Assembly: GCA_024642285.1 (NCBI GenBank)
Contig: JAHEBJ010000004.1
Location: 26,132 to 90,131, forward strand
Direction of reading: 5' to 3'
From: Sphingobacteriales bacterium
Lineage (GTDB): Bacteria; Bacteroidota; Bacteroidia; Chitinophagales; Chitinophagaceae
DNA length: 64,000 bases
In this document: piece after piece, positions 37,525-46,017 of the stretch
How the letters are laid out: every line of letters begins with the position of its first letter
How positions within the stretch are numbered: position 1 is the first letter of the stretch
Translations under genes and position numbers: made by a program
Notes under the pieces: generated by a model
Database searches by the model: none
What the model was told of the DNA's origin: nothing
Seen by the model: only the letters and a program-made list of their open reading frames with translations

Positions 37525-37608
37525 AGGTAAGAAACGTTAAAGGAATTACAGAGTTTAGGCCAGGAATTTCAATTTACAATTAGAATTCAAAAAACGCAAA
37601 CCACCAAC

Positions 37609-37643
37609 TATTCACCATTAACAATTAACAATTAACCATCCAC
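37609..37643. repeat. AATTAAC heptamer tract upstream of sucC
   Basis: Tandem copies of AATTAAC-like words (ACCATT AACAATT AACAATT AACCATC) fill this short stretch. Such tracts are common dispersed low-complexity elements in Bacteroidota intergenic DNA. It lies 35 nt before the sucC start, near its promoter. Confidence 0.55.
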
Positions 37644-37653
37644 TGAATTTAAT

Positions 37654-37661
37654 TATCTTCG
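37654..37661 (+). promoter_or_regulatory. Possible sucC -7 box (TATCTTCG, one mismatch)
   Basis: A single-mismatch variant of TAnnTTTG lies 16 nt upstream of the sucC ATG. The element is tentative. Confidence 0.3.
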
Positions 37662-37677
37662 CCAAAATTTTTCTATT

Positions 37678-38889
37678 ATGAATCTTCACGAATACCAGGC
37701 AAAAGAATTATTAAAAAAATACAATGTTCCCGTACAGGAGGGCATCCCTTGTAATACACCGGGTGAGGCCGAGCAGGCTTACAAACAAATTCATACACAG
37801 TACGGAAGCAAGTTTGCAGTGGTAAAAGCGCAGATACACGCCGGTGGACGTGGTAAAGGAAAGATTGTTGGTACCGAGCAGCGTGGTGTTGCAGTTGGTA
37901 AAACAGCTGAAGACGTAAAACAAATTGCTCACAATATTTTAGGCGGCACATTAGTAACCATTCAAACAGGCGAAGCAGGAAAACTGGTAAGCAAGGTATT
38001 GGTTGCGCAGGATGTATATTATGAGGGACCTAACCCGATAAAAGAATTTTATTTGTCCATTTTACTGGATCGTGGTACAGGTCAGAATGTGATCATGTAC
38101 AGTACCGAAGGCGGTGTTAACATTGAAGACGTGGCACATAATACTCCCGAAAAAATATTTAAAGAATGGGTTTACCCCGGTGGCAACCTGGAACCTTTTC
38201 AGGCCAGAAAAATTGCTTTTAACCTGGGGTTAAGTGGCGTGGCGTTTAAGAACTGCGTAAAATTTGTAACCAATCTATATCATGCTTATGTTGGTTCAGA
38301 TTGCGGTATGCTGGAAATAAATCCTTTGTTTAAAACCAGCGATGAAAAAATTATTGCTGTTGATTGTAAAATGAATATTGATGACAACGCAATAATGCGT
38401 CACCCAGAACTTGGGTCTTTAAGAGATCTTAGCGAAGAAGATCCAACTGAGGTAGAAGCTGGTCAGTTTAATTTAAATTTTGTAAAGCTGGATGGAAATG
38501 TGGGTTGTATGGTTAACGGCGCCGGACTTGCCATGGCAACGATGGATATGATAAAATTGAGTGGAGGAGAGCCGGCGAATTTCTTAGACGTTGGCGGTAC
38601 TGCCAATGCACAAACTGTGGAAGCAGGTTTCCGAATCATTTTAAAAGATCCTAAAGTGAAGGCCATACTCATCAACATTTTTGGTGGTATTGTGCGCTGC
38701 GACAGGGTTGCACAGGGTGTGATAGATGCGTATCAATCAATTGGTAATATCAACATACCTATCATTGTAAGATTACAAGGCACGAACGCTGATGTTGCAA
38801 AAAAATTAATTGACGAAAGCGGATTAAAAGTGCAAAGTGCTATCCTGCTTAGTGAAGCTGCGGGTTTGGTTAACAAAGCCGTTGCATAA
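37678..38889 (+). CDS. sucC: Succinate--CoA ligase (ADP-forming) subunit beta
   Basis: The beta subunit of the TCA-cycle succinyl-CoA synthetase. The 403-residue protein begins MNLHEYQAKELLKKYNVPV, with an ATP-grasp domain (KAQIHAGGRGKGKIVG; GSDCGMLEINPLF; AVDCKMNIDDNA) and a CoA-binding/beta-specific C-terminal half (NGAGLAMATMDMIKLSGGEP; ANFLDVGGTA; NIFGGIVRCDRVAQGV). The alpha subunit gene (sucD) is not adjacent: the next genes are a terminator and an acetyltransferase. Confidence 0.97.
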   Translation: MNLHEYQAKELLKKYNVPVQEGIPCNTPGEAEQAYKQIHTQYGSKFAVVKAQIHAGGRGKGKIVGTEQRGVAVGKTAEDVKQIAHNILGGTLVTIQTGEAGKLVSKVLVAQDVYYEGPNPIKEFYLSILLDRGTGQNVIMYSTEGGVNIEDVAHNTPEKIFKEWVYPGGNLEPFQARKIAFNLGLSGVAFKNCVKFVTNLYHAYVGSDCGMLEINPLFKTSDEKIIAVDCKMNIDDNAIMRHPELGSLRDLSEEDPTEVEAGQFNLNFVKLDGNVGCMVNGAGLAMATMDMIKLSGGEPANFLDVGGTANAQTVEAGFRIILKDPKVKAILINIFGGIVRCDRVAQGVIDAYQSIGNINIPIIVRLQGTNADVAKKLIDESGLKVQSAILLSEAAGLVNKAVA

Positions 38890-38910
38890 TTTTTTATAAA
38901 TATAAATTCC

Positions 38911-38942
38911 AATCCCATCCGTTTCAGGATGGGATTTTGTTT
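38911..38942 (+). terminator. Intrinsic terminator after sucC
   Basis: A perfect 10-bp stem (AATCCCATCC and GGATGGGATT) encloses loop GTTTCA and is followed by TTGTTT, 21 nt after the sucC stop. Confidence 0.85.
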
Positions 38943-38984
38943 AAGCAGATGTATTTGGTAATTTACAATCAGAAAAATTACTCA

Positions 38985-39536
38985 ATGCTCAAACTTAACG
39001 TCACTCCTTTTCCCGAGATACAAACTGAAAGGCTCATTTTAAGAAAATTGAAGTCAACTGATGCGTCGCAACTTTTGTTTCTTCGATCTGATGAAAAAGT
39101 TATGCAGTTTATTGGTCGTGAGAAAACTAAATCGCTTGATGAAGCTGCTGCATTTATTGAAAAAATAAATAAATCTGTTGACAACAATGAATCGGTGTTT
39201 TGGGCTGTTGCACTAAAATCGACGCCAGATACTATGATCGGCACAATTTGTTACTGGAATATTTTGAATGACCATTACCGTGCCGAAGTTGGCTATATGT
39301 TACATCCGCACTACTGGAGCCAAGGTTTAATGAAGGAAACATTGATTGCAATTATAAAATATGGATTTGAAGAATTAAAACTTCATAGCATTGAGGCACG
39401 TATTAATCCTGATAATATTGTATCTGGCTTGGTTCTTGAAAAAACAGGATTTAAAAGAGAAGCTTATTATAAAGAAGATTTTTGTTTCCGCGGTAAATTT
39501 TTTGATACCGCTGTTTACTCACTGGTAACCGGTTAA
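38985..39536 (+). CDS. GNAT family N-acetyltransferase (RimJ/RimL-type)
   Basis: A 183-residue GNAT. The start is at the ATG at 38985 (MLKLNVTPFPEIQTERLILR), because the longer frame would begin inside the sucC terminator. The opening TERLILRKLKSTDASQLLFL, the acetyl-CoA region HYWSQGLMKETLIAIIKYGF and LHSIEARINPDNIVSGLVLE, then KTGF, match RimJ/RimL acetyltransferases, which modify N-termini of proteins or small amines. The acceptor here is unknown. Confidence 0.88.
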   Translation: MLKLNVTPFPEIQTERLILRKLKSTDASQLLFLRSDEKVMQFIGREKTKSLDEAAAFIEKINKSVDNNESVFWAVALKSTPDTMIGTICYWNILNDHYRAEVGYMLHPHYWSQGLMKETLIAIIKYGFEELKLHSIEARINPDNIVSGLVLEKTGFKREAYYKEDFCFRGKFFDTAVYSLVTG

Positions 39537-39616
39537 AATACCGCATCGTTATTCTTTTTTTTAAACTAAAAATTGTTATTTTATAAAAACCTATTTATCA
39601 CATTAAAAAAAATATT

Positions 39617-40297
39617 ATGAACCGGATTGAACAACGTGTAATTAAACTCGAAAAAAGCCTGAAAGCTTATCGCATATTCTTTAGCAGTCTCATTGTTATA
39701 TTGTTTGCCGGCCTATTGATTTCCTCAGGTAAGAAAGACGAAGTTCCCGACCTTATAAAAGCAAAAGCTTTTCAGGTAGTGGACGACCAGGGTAATGTAC
39801 TTATGATCATGAACAAGGAAAAAGGCAGCGGGCAATTATCAACTTTTTCCGGTAACGGACAAAGGTTAGTACGTTTGTTTACTTCTGAAGGAGATGCAGG
39901 CGCAATCAACACTTTTGATGCTTATGGCAATTTAAACTTTAAAATAACCCAGATAACCAGTGGCGGTGGTTACCTGGCCATTTATAACAAAGATCTGAAA
40001 GTGGCATCTGAGCTTGGTGTACTAAAAACCGGTGATGGTTATGTACAGGTGAACGACAACAAGGGAAACAGGATATCAAAAATCACGGCCACTACTGAAG
40101 GTGGCGGTCATTTTTCGTTGAGCAGGGATGGCAGAGAAACGATAACTATGTCGGCTGCAACTCCGGGAGGCCGTTTAAGCATTTACGACGACAGAGATAA
40201 CAGGATTGGCTATTTTGGTGCTCAAAACGACAAAAGTTGCAACCTTACAGTTTACGATCAATACAAAAAAAGGATTGGTGGATTTCCGAGTTACTAG
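39617..40297 (+). CDS. Membrane-anchored repeat protein with about 22-residue beta-type units
   Basis: A 226-residue protein not recognised as a named family. Residues 1-17 are charged and helical, residues about 18-38 form one transmembrane segment (AYRIFFSSLIVILFAGLLIS), and the remainder is a series of about seven units of roughly 22 residues with the pattern GG-x-hydrophobic-x-hydrophobic-x-D-x-x-GN-x-hydrophobic (examples GGGYLAIYNKDLKVASELG, GDGYVQVNDNKGNRISKI and GGRLSIYDDRDNRIGYFG). This looks like a beta-solenoid or beta-propeller-like extracytoplasmic region. No partner or role is evident; it stands alone between two acetyltransferase genes. Confidence 0.7.
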   Translation: MNRIEQRVIKLEKSLKAYRIFFSSLIVILFAGLLISSGKKDEVPDLIKAKAFQVVDDQGNVLMIMNKEKGSGQLSTFSGNGQRLVRLFTSEGDAGAINTFDAYGNLNFKITQITSGGGYLAIYNKDLKVASELGVLKTGDGYVQVNDNKGNRISKITATTEGGGHFSLSRDGRETITMSAATPGGRLSIYDDRDNRIGYFGAQNDKSCNLTVYDQYKKRIGGFPSY

Positions 40298-40444
40298 GAT
40301 TGTGTCCCTGTTCAAACAAGAATTAAAATTTTAATTCAAAGGTGAAAAATATAATTAGTACTGTAACGGTTAGTTACATTTCAGCAGGGGTGGCCTTGCG
40401 TGCCGATATCTTGATTAATCGTTCATTTTTATCTATTTTAACTA

Positions 40445-40924
40445 ATGCTGATAAGGACAATCACACGGGAGGACAACAAGGCTCTGGCAAATATCATTAG
40501 AGATACGCTGACCGAATTTAAAGCCAACAAACCCGGCACCGTTTATTATGACGAACGCACCGATCACCTGTTTGAAGAATTTAAAACTGAATGGTCTGTT
40601 TATTTTGTTGCCGAAGAAGAAGGAGTAATTTTTGGCGGAGGAGGAATTTATCCGACTGAAAATTTACCGGAGGGAACCTGTGAGCTTGTTAAACTTTATC
40701 TATCGGCAGCAGCCAGAGGAAAAGGAATTGGGAAAATACTGATGGAGAAATGTATTGTTGCCGCAAGGGAATTGGGCTACTCAAAAATTTATCTTGAAAC
40801 CATGCCCGAACTTACGATTGCTATTCCCATGTATGAAAAATTTGGATTTACTTATTTAACCTCGGCACAGGGAAATAGCGGACACACCGGTTGCGATGTG
40901 TGGATGATAAAAGAATTATACTGA
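40445..40924 (+). CDS. GNAT family N-acetyltransferase
   Basis: A 159-residue single-domain GNAT. The acetyl-CoA pyrophosphate loop is visible in LVKLYLSAAARGKGIGKILM (R/Q-x-x-G-x-G/A type), followed by YSKIYLETMPELTIAIPMYE, then KFGF. It acetylates an unidentified amine. The TGA stop is one base from the stop codon of the convergent SprT-like gene. Confidence 0.88.
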   Translation: MLIRTITREDNKALANIIRDTLTEFKANKPGTVYYDERTDHLFEEFKTEWSVYFVAEEEGVIFGGGGIYPTENLPEGTCELVKLYLSAAARGKGIGKILMEKCIVAARELGYSKIYLETMPELTIAIPMYEKFGFTYLTSAQGNSGHTGCDVWMIKELY

Positions 40925-40925
40925 A

Positions 40926-41543
40926 CTAAATCAAACTCACTTCATACATTGCACTGAACAAATAATATTTACCTGTCTTTACTTCCACACATTTGTACCT
41001 TTTGCGGATCTTTTCGCCTCTTTTAAAAACTCTTCCACCATTAATTACAAACTCAGCACCATGAGGCAGTTGCTCAACCAGATGAACACCTTCTTTTTTC
41101 TCATCGTAATTGTGAAGTACTCGTAAAAGCCTTTCATCGCCACAGCTACTGGCAGCAGGGTTTTGCAAAGTATGCATCAACGCTTTTTCAATATCTGCAG
41201 GAAATATTTTTTTCAATAAAAATTTCGCAAGTATTTTACCAAACTCATCTTTCCATTCCTTGCCGTGGGCCATTACCCGGTGACCATATTTTTCGTACGT
41301 AAATAAATGCGCCAGTTCGTGCAAGAGTGTAATGAGAAAAGCATACTTGTTTAAATTGCCATTTACACTAATGCGGTGATTTTTATTGGTGATGGCGTGG
41401 CGGTAATCTCCCAATACGGTTTGCCGCTTGCGGGTAATGGTAAGATGCACATGGTAATGTTGCAGGTAATAGAGTACTTCATCAAAACTACCGGCGGGTA
41501 AATAATCCTGCAACTGCAACAGTGGAGCTTCCTGTTTAGGCAT
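40926..41543 (-). CDS. SprT-like zinc metalloprotein
   Basis: A 205-residue protein with the SprT-like core: LITLLHELAHLFTYEKYGHR holds the HExxH zinc-binding motif, and HGKEWKDEFGKIL supplies the third ligand (a HG-x-x-W/F pattern typical of SprT/Spartan). The C-terminal part (GRVFKRGEKIRKRYKCVEV) is basic and may bind nucleic acid. Eukaryotic relatives cut DNA-protein crosslinks; the bacterial role is less clear. The gene overlaps the upstream membrane-protein gene by 8 nt (41536-41543), so they are translationally coupled. Confidence 0.88.
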   Translation of the reverse strand: MPKQEAPLLQLQDYLPAGSFDEVLYYLQHYHVHLTITRKRQTVLGDYRHAITNKNHRISVNGNLNKYAFLITLLHELAHLFTYEKYGHRVMAHGKEWKDEFGKILAKFLLKKIFPADIEKALMHTLQNPAASSCGDERLLRVLHNYDEKKEGVHLVEQLPHGAEFVINGGRVFKRGEKIRKRYKCVEVKTGKYYLFSAMYEVSLI

Positions 41544-41931
41544 TTTTAGTTTTATTCAGCTTCATGATGGTTCTTACTTCAACCACTAAATACACTATAT
41601 AGATAATCATGGAAATATAAACCGCCGGTTTATTAAACGCATTAGCACTTAAAAAATAATAAGCAACAACAGCTAATACACAGAGCAACATTTTAATCAA
41701 CATTCCACCCATTACCGTGCGTATGAAAACCTGTGGATTTTTGTTGTACATGGCCAGGTATTGCATACGAAAAACATAAAAGCTGATCAGGAAAAACAGG
41801 CAGTTCCCGGCCATCACTGCTTTGTAATCTATGCCCCGGCCGGTTACAAAAAAATGGCCGGCAAATATGATAGCAGTTAAAACTAAAAATGTTAGGAACA
41901 AAGGGAGAACCGACTTAAAGCTGAAATTCAT
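41536..41931 (-). CDS. Four-TM membrane protein of unknown function
   Basis: A 131-residue hydrophobic protein with four predicted membrane helices (about residues 9-29, 40-58, 69-92 and 99-120) and a short basic tail (MKLNKTKNA). The general layout recalls AtpI/ATP synthase I-type small proteins, but no charged marker residue supports that identity strongly and no ATP synthase gene is near. It sits 9 nt after the bactofilin gene and overlaps the SprT-like gene, so belongs to the bactofilin operon. Confidence 0.7.
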   Translation of the reverse strand: MNFSFKSVLPLFLTFLVLTAIIFAGHFFVTGRGIDYKAVMAGNCLFFLISFYVFRMQYLAMYNKNPQVFIRTVMGGMLIKMLLCVLAVVAYYFLSANAFNKPAVYISMIIYIVYLVVEVRTIMKLNKTKNA

Positions 41932-41940
41932 GAATTTATT

Positions 41941-42345
41941 TTACTGATTAACTGCATTGGCGATTTCGTTTTTCAACTCCACAACACTGCCGCCCATATT
42001 GCATTTTCCGTTGAAAACGGCTGTAGGTTCAACCTGCAGTTTGCCTGCATAAATATCTCCATCTACCTTGGTACTGCCATGCAGATATAACAATTCCTGC
42101 ACTTTGATAGTGCCCGTAACCTGGCCCATTATATCGGCCTGCATACCCTCAATATTTCCCTGAACTATACCATCGGCGCCAATAATTATTTTTGATTTTC
42201 CTTTAAGGTTGCCTTTAAGCAAACCATCAATACGGATATCGCCATTGCTTTCAAGATCGCCGGTAATTGTTGTGCCTGCACCAATCAGTGTACTTGCATT
42301 ACTTATGGTTGCATCTTCAGATGGCTTGGATTTTGTACTAAACAT
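41941..42345 (-). CDS. Bactofilin (polymer-forming cytoskeletal protein)
   Basis: A 134-residue bactofilin. The central core (about residues 18-115) is a right-handed beta-helix with repeating hydrophobic/Gly turns: STLIGAGTTITGDLESNGDI, then RIDGLLKGNLKGKSKIIIG, then ADGIVQGNIEGMQADIMGQV. Bactofilins polymerise without nucleotide into membrane-associated filaments that scaffold cell-wall enzymes. The upstream gene (42372-42770) encodes a membrane protein of the sort normally paired with bactofilins. Confidence 0.93.
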   Translation of the reverse strand: MFSTKSKPSEDATISNASTLIGAGTTITGDLESNGDIRIDGLLKGNLKGKSKIIIGADGIVQGNIEGMQADIMGQVTGTIKVQELLYLHGSTKVDGDIYAGKLQVEPTAVFNGKCNMGGSVVELKNEIANAVNQ

Positions 42346-42371
42346 AACATTTGGTTTTAGTTAAGAATATT

Positions 42372-42770
42372 CTACTCTACTATATTTTCTACTTTAGGTA
42401 AGGTTAGTTTATTTGTATCCAGTGCAGGCAGTTTACCCTTTAATACTTTACCCAAATCGTCGAAATACTGCTGCTTATATTGCAATGCCTGCTCCATCGA
42501 ATCGGTTCTTATCTTTAGCGCTCGGTATTCTCTTATCTGTTTGGCATTTCCGAAACCGCTTCCCGGCAAATAATATTTTAAAGGTGTAAAAATCAGAAGG
42601 GCAATGATTAACCCCGTCAGTACCACAAAAATAGTGCTCAAAAAGATATACACACTTAACCGGCTAAGCTTAAACTTAACTACCTCCTCATAGGTATCTT
42701 CATTCATTACCACCAACCTGTATCTGTTACGCAATCGTTTCAAGGTACTGTTGGCATCAAGTTTAGGCAT
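42372..42770 (-). CDS. Single-pass membrane coiled-coil protein, resembling the N-terminus of bactofilin-associated M23 peptidases
   Basis: A 132-residue protein with a basic cytoplasmic N-terminus (STLKRLRNRYRLVVMNEDTY), one membrane helix (about residues 38-62), and a periplasmic coiled coil (KQIREYRALKIRTDSMEQAL). The start, KLKNRYRLVV-type, followed by FKLSRLSVYIF, is what I recall from Bacteroidota M23 peptidoglycan endopeptidases encoded beside bactofilins (LmdC-like), which have about 300 residues. Here the peptidase domain is missing and the protein ends at PKVENIVE. It may be a natural short form or a truncated remnant. It is upstream of the bactofilin gene by 26 nt. Confidence 0.65.
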   Translation of the reverse strand: MPKLDANSTLKRLRNRYRLVVMNEDTYEEVVKFKLSRLSVYIFLSTIFVVLTGLIIALLIFTPLKYYLPGSGFGNAKQIREYRALKIRTDSMEQALQYKQQYFDDLGKVLKGKLPALDTNKLTLPKVENIVE

Positions 42771-42988
42771 ATTATTTTCTTGAACCTTAAAATTAAGAAA
42801 TGAAGATGAAAAACCAATTTAAATGGGGCGTAAAAGCCTTTATCGTGGCATATTTACACTAATTCTGATTGTATATATCAGAAAAAGTGTTTGTGCTAAA
42901 TGATAAATGTAATTTAAATGACAACTCTTATACCTAATAATTAGCAAAAATTACCGATATTTAACCCTCGTTTACAACCTTTTGATTC

Positions 42989-45919
42989 ATGCTGAAGAGA
43001 ACTATAAAACAGTTATTCATTTTTTTTGTTTTATCCGGATTTGCAAATTTTGCATTTGCACAACCCACCTGGACTTTTGACCCTTTTGGAAAAGAAAAGA
43101 AACCAGAAAAGTTTGAGAACAGAAAACTGGGTTCGGAAAAAACTGCTGAAAAAAAATTTACTGTACCCCGAAACATTATTCAGAATACCATCACCCATTA
43201 TAATTATTATTTTAATGCAAATAACCGTGTAAATACGGTCATTGACCGTGCCAAACTTCAAGGCAGGGATGATTACACCAATCTGCTGGCATTTTATCCT
43301 TACACTTTAGATCAAACTGCCAGCCAAAAACCTGAGCTCGACTCGGTTATTTATTCTTCAACTGCCGGCATCCTTTTACATGATCTTCGCAACGACTGGA
43401 TCGATAATATGTACATGCTGATTGGTAAAGCTTATTTTTTTCGAAAAGATTTTGATTCGGCATTGATGACTTTTCAATTCATCAATTACAATCTTTTTCC
43501 GCGTAAAAGAAAAAATGATGATGATGACCGCATTGTTGGTTCGGGCACTGCATCTATCGCTAACAAAGAGAAAAGAAATATTCTGCAGAAACTCACAGCC
43601 TTGCCTCCAAGTCGCAACGATGCCATTCTCTGGCTGGCACGTACGCTGATTGAACAGGGTGAATTTGCTGAGTCGGGCGGATTGATAAATACCCTGGAAG
43701 TTGATCCTAATTTACCTAAAAGATTACGCAACGATCTGGAAGAATTAAATGCTTATTGGTTTTTTAAACAGGGATACTATGACAGCACTGCTGTTCATCT
43801 TGAAAAAGCATTAAGCACAGCAGAGAATAAACAAGATCAATCCCGTTGGGAATTTTTACTGGCTCAGTTGTATGAAGCAGGAGGTCAGTTTGAAAAAGCT
43901 TCTTCCTATTATGCCAGCGCATCTAAACATACTGTAGATCCGTTGCTGGATATATATGCCCGCCTGAACGATGCAAAAATGTTAAAGGGATCCAATCCTA
44001 AAGAACTGGATAAAAGCATTGCTAAACTTTTAAAGATGGGAAGGCGTGACAAGTTTGAGGCCTACCGCGATATCGTTTACTTTTCGGCAGGCGACCTGGC
44101 CATGCAAAAACCCGATACCAATGCGGCCGTACTTTATTTCACTAAAAGCCTTAAGTATAATGATGGCAATACCAAGTACAAAAATCTTACCTACCTGGAG
44201 TTGGGTGATATAGCCTACAACCGTAAACAATACAGAATGGCCGCCGCTTTTTACGACAGTCTGCAGGTTGGTTCCGATTCATTGTTAGATAAACGAATTG
44301 AAGAATTACAGGATAGAAAAGAAGCTTTGGTAAGAATTGCCAATGCGATGGATAATATTGAAAGAGAGGATAGTTTGCAACGCATTGCGAAATTGCAACC
44401 TGCCGAAAGGGAAGACTTCGTAAAAAAATTATACCGGAAGCTTCGCAAGGAAAAAGGATATAAAGATGATGGTGGTGGTGGTGCCGGTGGCCCGGTAAAT
44501 CCATTTGCCAATAACCAGCAACAGGGAATGGACCTGTTTGCATCCAACAGCAACAAAGGAGAATGGTACTTTAATAATAACAGTGCTAAATCAAAAGGCT
44601 TTGGCGAGTTTAAAAGTAAATGGGGCAACCGTCCTAATTTAGATAATTGGCGGCGCAAAGCTGCAGTGGAAACAGTTATTACCAACCCGAACAATGTGCC
44701 CGGCGATATGGGTGACGCCGGTAAACCAAAAGGCACCGGAAAAGATACTGTTGCTAAAACGCAGGAAACCGAGTTAAGTATTGAAGCGATGATGAATGCG
44801 ATACCGGTAACGGAAGAGAAATTAAATGCCAGTAACGATATCATTGCAGTTAATATGATAATACTGGCCCAGGGATACCAAAATGATCTGGAAGAATATC
44901 AGTTGGCGGCAGATACTTACGAAGCTTACCTAGTTAGATTCCCCGATCGTTTGCTTGATGGCGAAGTGTACCTGAATTTATATTTCTGTTATACCAAACT
45001 GGGCGATCCGGTAAAAGCCGCTTATTACAAAGGTTTGCTCGACAGCAAGTATGCCAGCAGCAAATCAGCACAAAAACTTAATAACCCTTCTGCATACAAT
45101 AAAAAGGAAAAAAATCCGGAGGCAACAAAACTGTATGATGATATTTACAATTTGTTTATAGAAGGTGATTTTGAAAAAGCAATTGCAGAGAAGAAAAAGG
45201 CCGACAGTCTGTACGGCATAAATTACTGGACCCCTCAATTACTTTATATAGAAGCTTTGCATCATGTTAAAAACAGGGATGACAGTGCTGCAATAAAGGG
45301 ATTGCAGGCGTTGATAGATAATGATCCAAATTCCCCTTTAAAGGAAAAAGCCGAAACAATGATTGATGTTTTGCGGAGAAGGGCTGAGATAGAAAAATAT
45401 TTAACGGAATTGGAGGTAACCAGGGCAGAAGAAGAAAAGACAATAAAGGTAGAAGAAAAAACAAAAGCAGTTACTGCTCCTCCACCTGTTGTTAAAAAAG
45501 ATACAGTTGCTGCTCCTCCCCCACCTTTAAGCAGCGGACCGTTTGTGATGGCACTTGGATCGCCGCATCATGTATTGATGATATTGGATAAAGTTGACCA
45601 GGTTTATGTTACAGAAGCAAGGAATGCATTTATACGCTATAACCGTGAAAACTATTATGGGCAAACCATTAATATCAATAAGGATGCGCTGGATGCCGAA
45701 CGCAGTTTACTGGTGATCACTTCTTTTGCGGATGCTGCTACTGCATTGCAGTATTACGATAAGATCAAGAGAAGTGCTGCAGCTGAAATTTCGTGGTTGC
45801 CTGCCAATAAATATTCGTTTTTGATTATTACGGATGAAAACCTGCAATTACTGAAAGGAAATAAAAACCTTAGCGGTTATAAAGACCTGTTAAATACGCA
45901 ATTTCCAAACAGGTTTTAA
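42989..45919 (+). CDS. PorW/SprE-like TPR protein (type IX secretion/gliding)
   Basis: A 976-residue exported protein with an N-terminal signal (MLKRTIKQLFIFFVLSGFAN, then FAFAQ). It is dominated by TPR-like helical pairs, with HYNYYFNANNRVNTVIDRAK near the N-terminus, repeated DSALMTFQFINYNLFP-type units and a Pro-rich hinge (VTAPPPVVKKDTVAAPPPPL). The C-terminal domain (FVMALGSPHHVLMILDKVDQ onward) is characteristic of the PorW/SprE family, which is needed for type IX secretion in gliding bacteria. Unlike described members it has no clear lipobox Cys. A T9SS cargo is at 21787, but no other Sov/Por gene is seen in the window. Confidence 0.65.
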   Translation: MLKRTIKQLFIFFVLSGFANFAFAQPTWTFDPFGKEKKPEKFENRKLGSEKTAEKKFTVPRNIIQNTITHYNYYFNANNRVNTVIDRAKLQGRDDYTNLLAFYPYTLDQTASQKPELDSVIYSSTAGILLHDLRNDWIDNMYMLIGKAYFFRKDFDSALMTFQFINYNLFPRKRKNDDDDRIVGSGTASIANKEKRNILQKLTALPPSRNDAILWLARTLIEQGEFAESGGLINTLEVDPNLPKRLRNDLEELNAYWFFKQGYYDSTAVHLEKALSTAENKQDQSRWEFLLAQLYEAGGQFEKASSYYASASKHTVDPLLDIYARLNDAKMLKGSNPKELDKSIAKLLKMGRRDKFEAYRDIVYFSAGDLAMQKPDTNAAVLYFTKSLKYNDGNTKYKNLTYLELGDIAYNRKQYRMAAAFYDSLQVGSDSLLDKRIEELQDRKEALVRIANAMDNIEREDSLQRIAKLQPAEREDFVKKLYRKLRKEKGYKDDGGGGAGGPVNPFANNQQQGMDLFASNSNKGEWYFNNNSAKSKGFGEFKSKWGNRPNLDNWRRKAAVETVITNPNNVPGDMGDAGKPKGTGKDTVAKTQETELSIEAMMNAIPVTEEKLNASNDIIAVNMIILAQGYQNDLEEYQLAADTYEAYLVRFPDRLLDGEVYLNLYFCYTKLGDPVKAAYYKGLLDSKYASSKSAQKLNNPSAYNKKEKNPEATKLYDDIYNLFIEGDFEKAIAEKKKADSLYGINYWTPQLLYIEALHHVKNRDDSAAIKGLQALIDNDPNSPLKEKAETMIDVLRRRAEIEKYLTELEVTRAEEEKTIKVEEKTKAVTAPPPVVKKDTVAAPPPPLSSGPFVMALGSPHHVLMILDKVDQVYVTEARNAFIRYNRENYYGQTININKDALDAERSLLVITSFADAATALQYYDKIKRSAAAEISWLPANKYSFLIITDENLQLLKGNKNLSGYKDLLNTQFPNRF

Positions 45920-46017
45920 CATGTGGCGATAACTCAAAAAATTATCTTTAACTAGCTTTACACGATTTTGTAAAACGAAAAAATAAAACCAAAGTCAGGT
46001 TTTTTTAATATTCATAC

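Noticed and set aside
44251..44844. 197-residue minus-strand ORF inside the PorW-like gene
   Set aside because: Antisense to a coding region with clear TPR signal; no domain seen.
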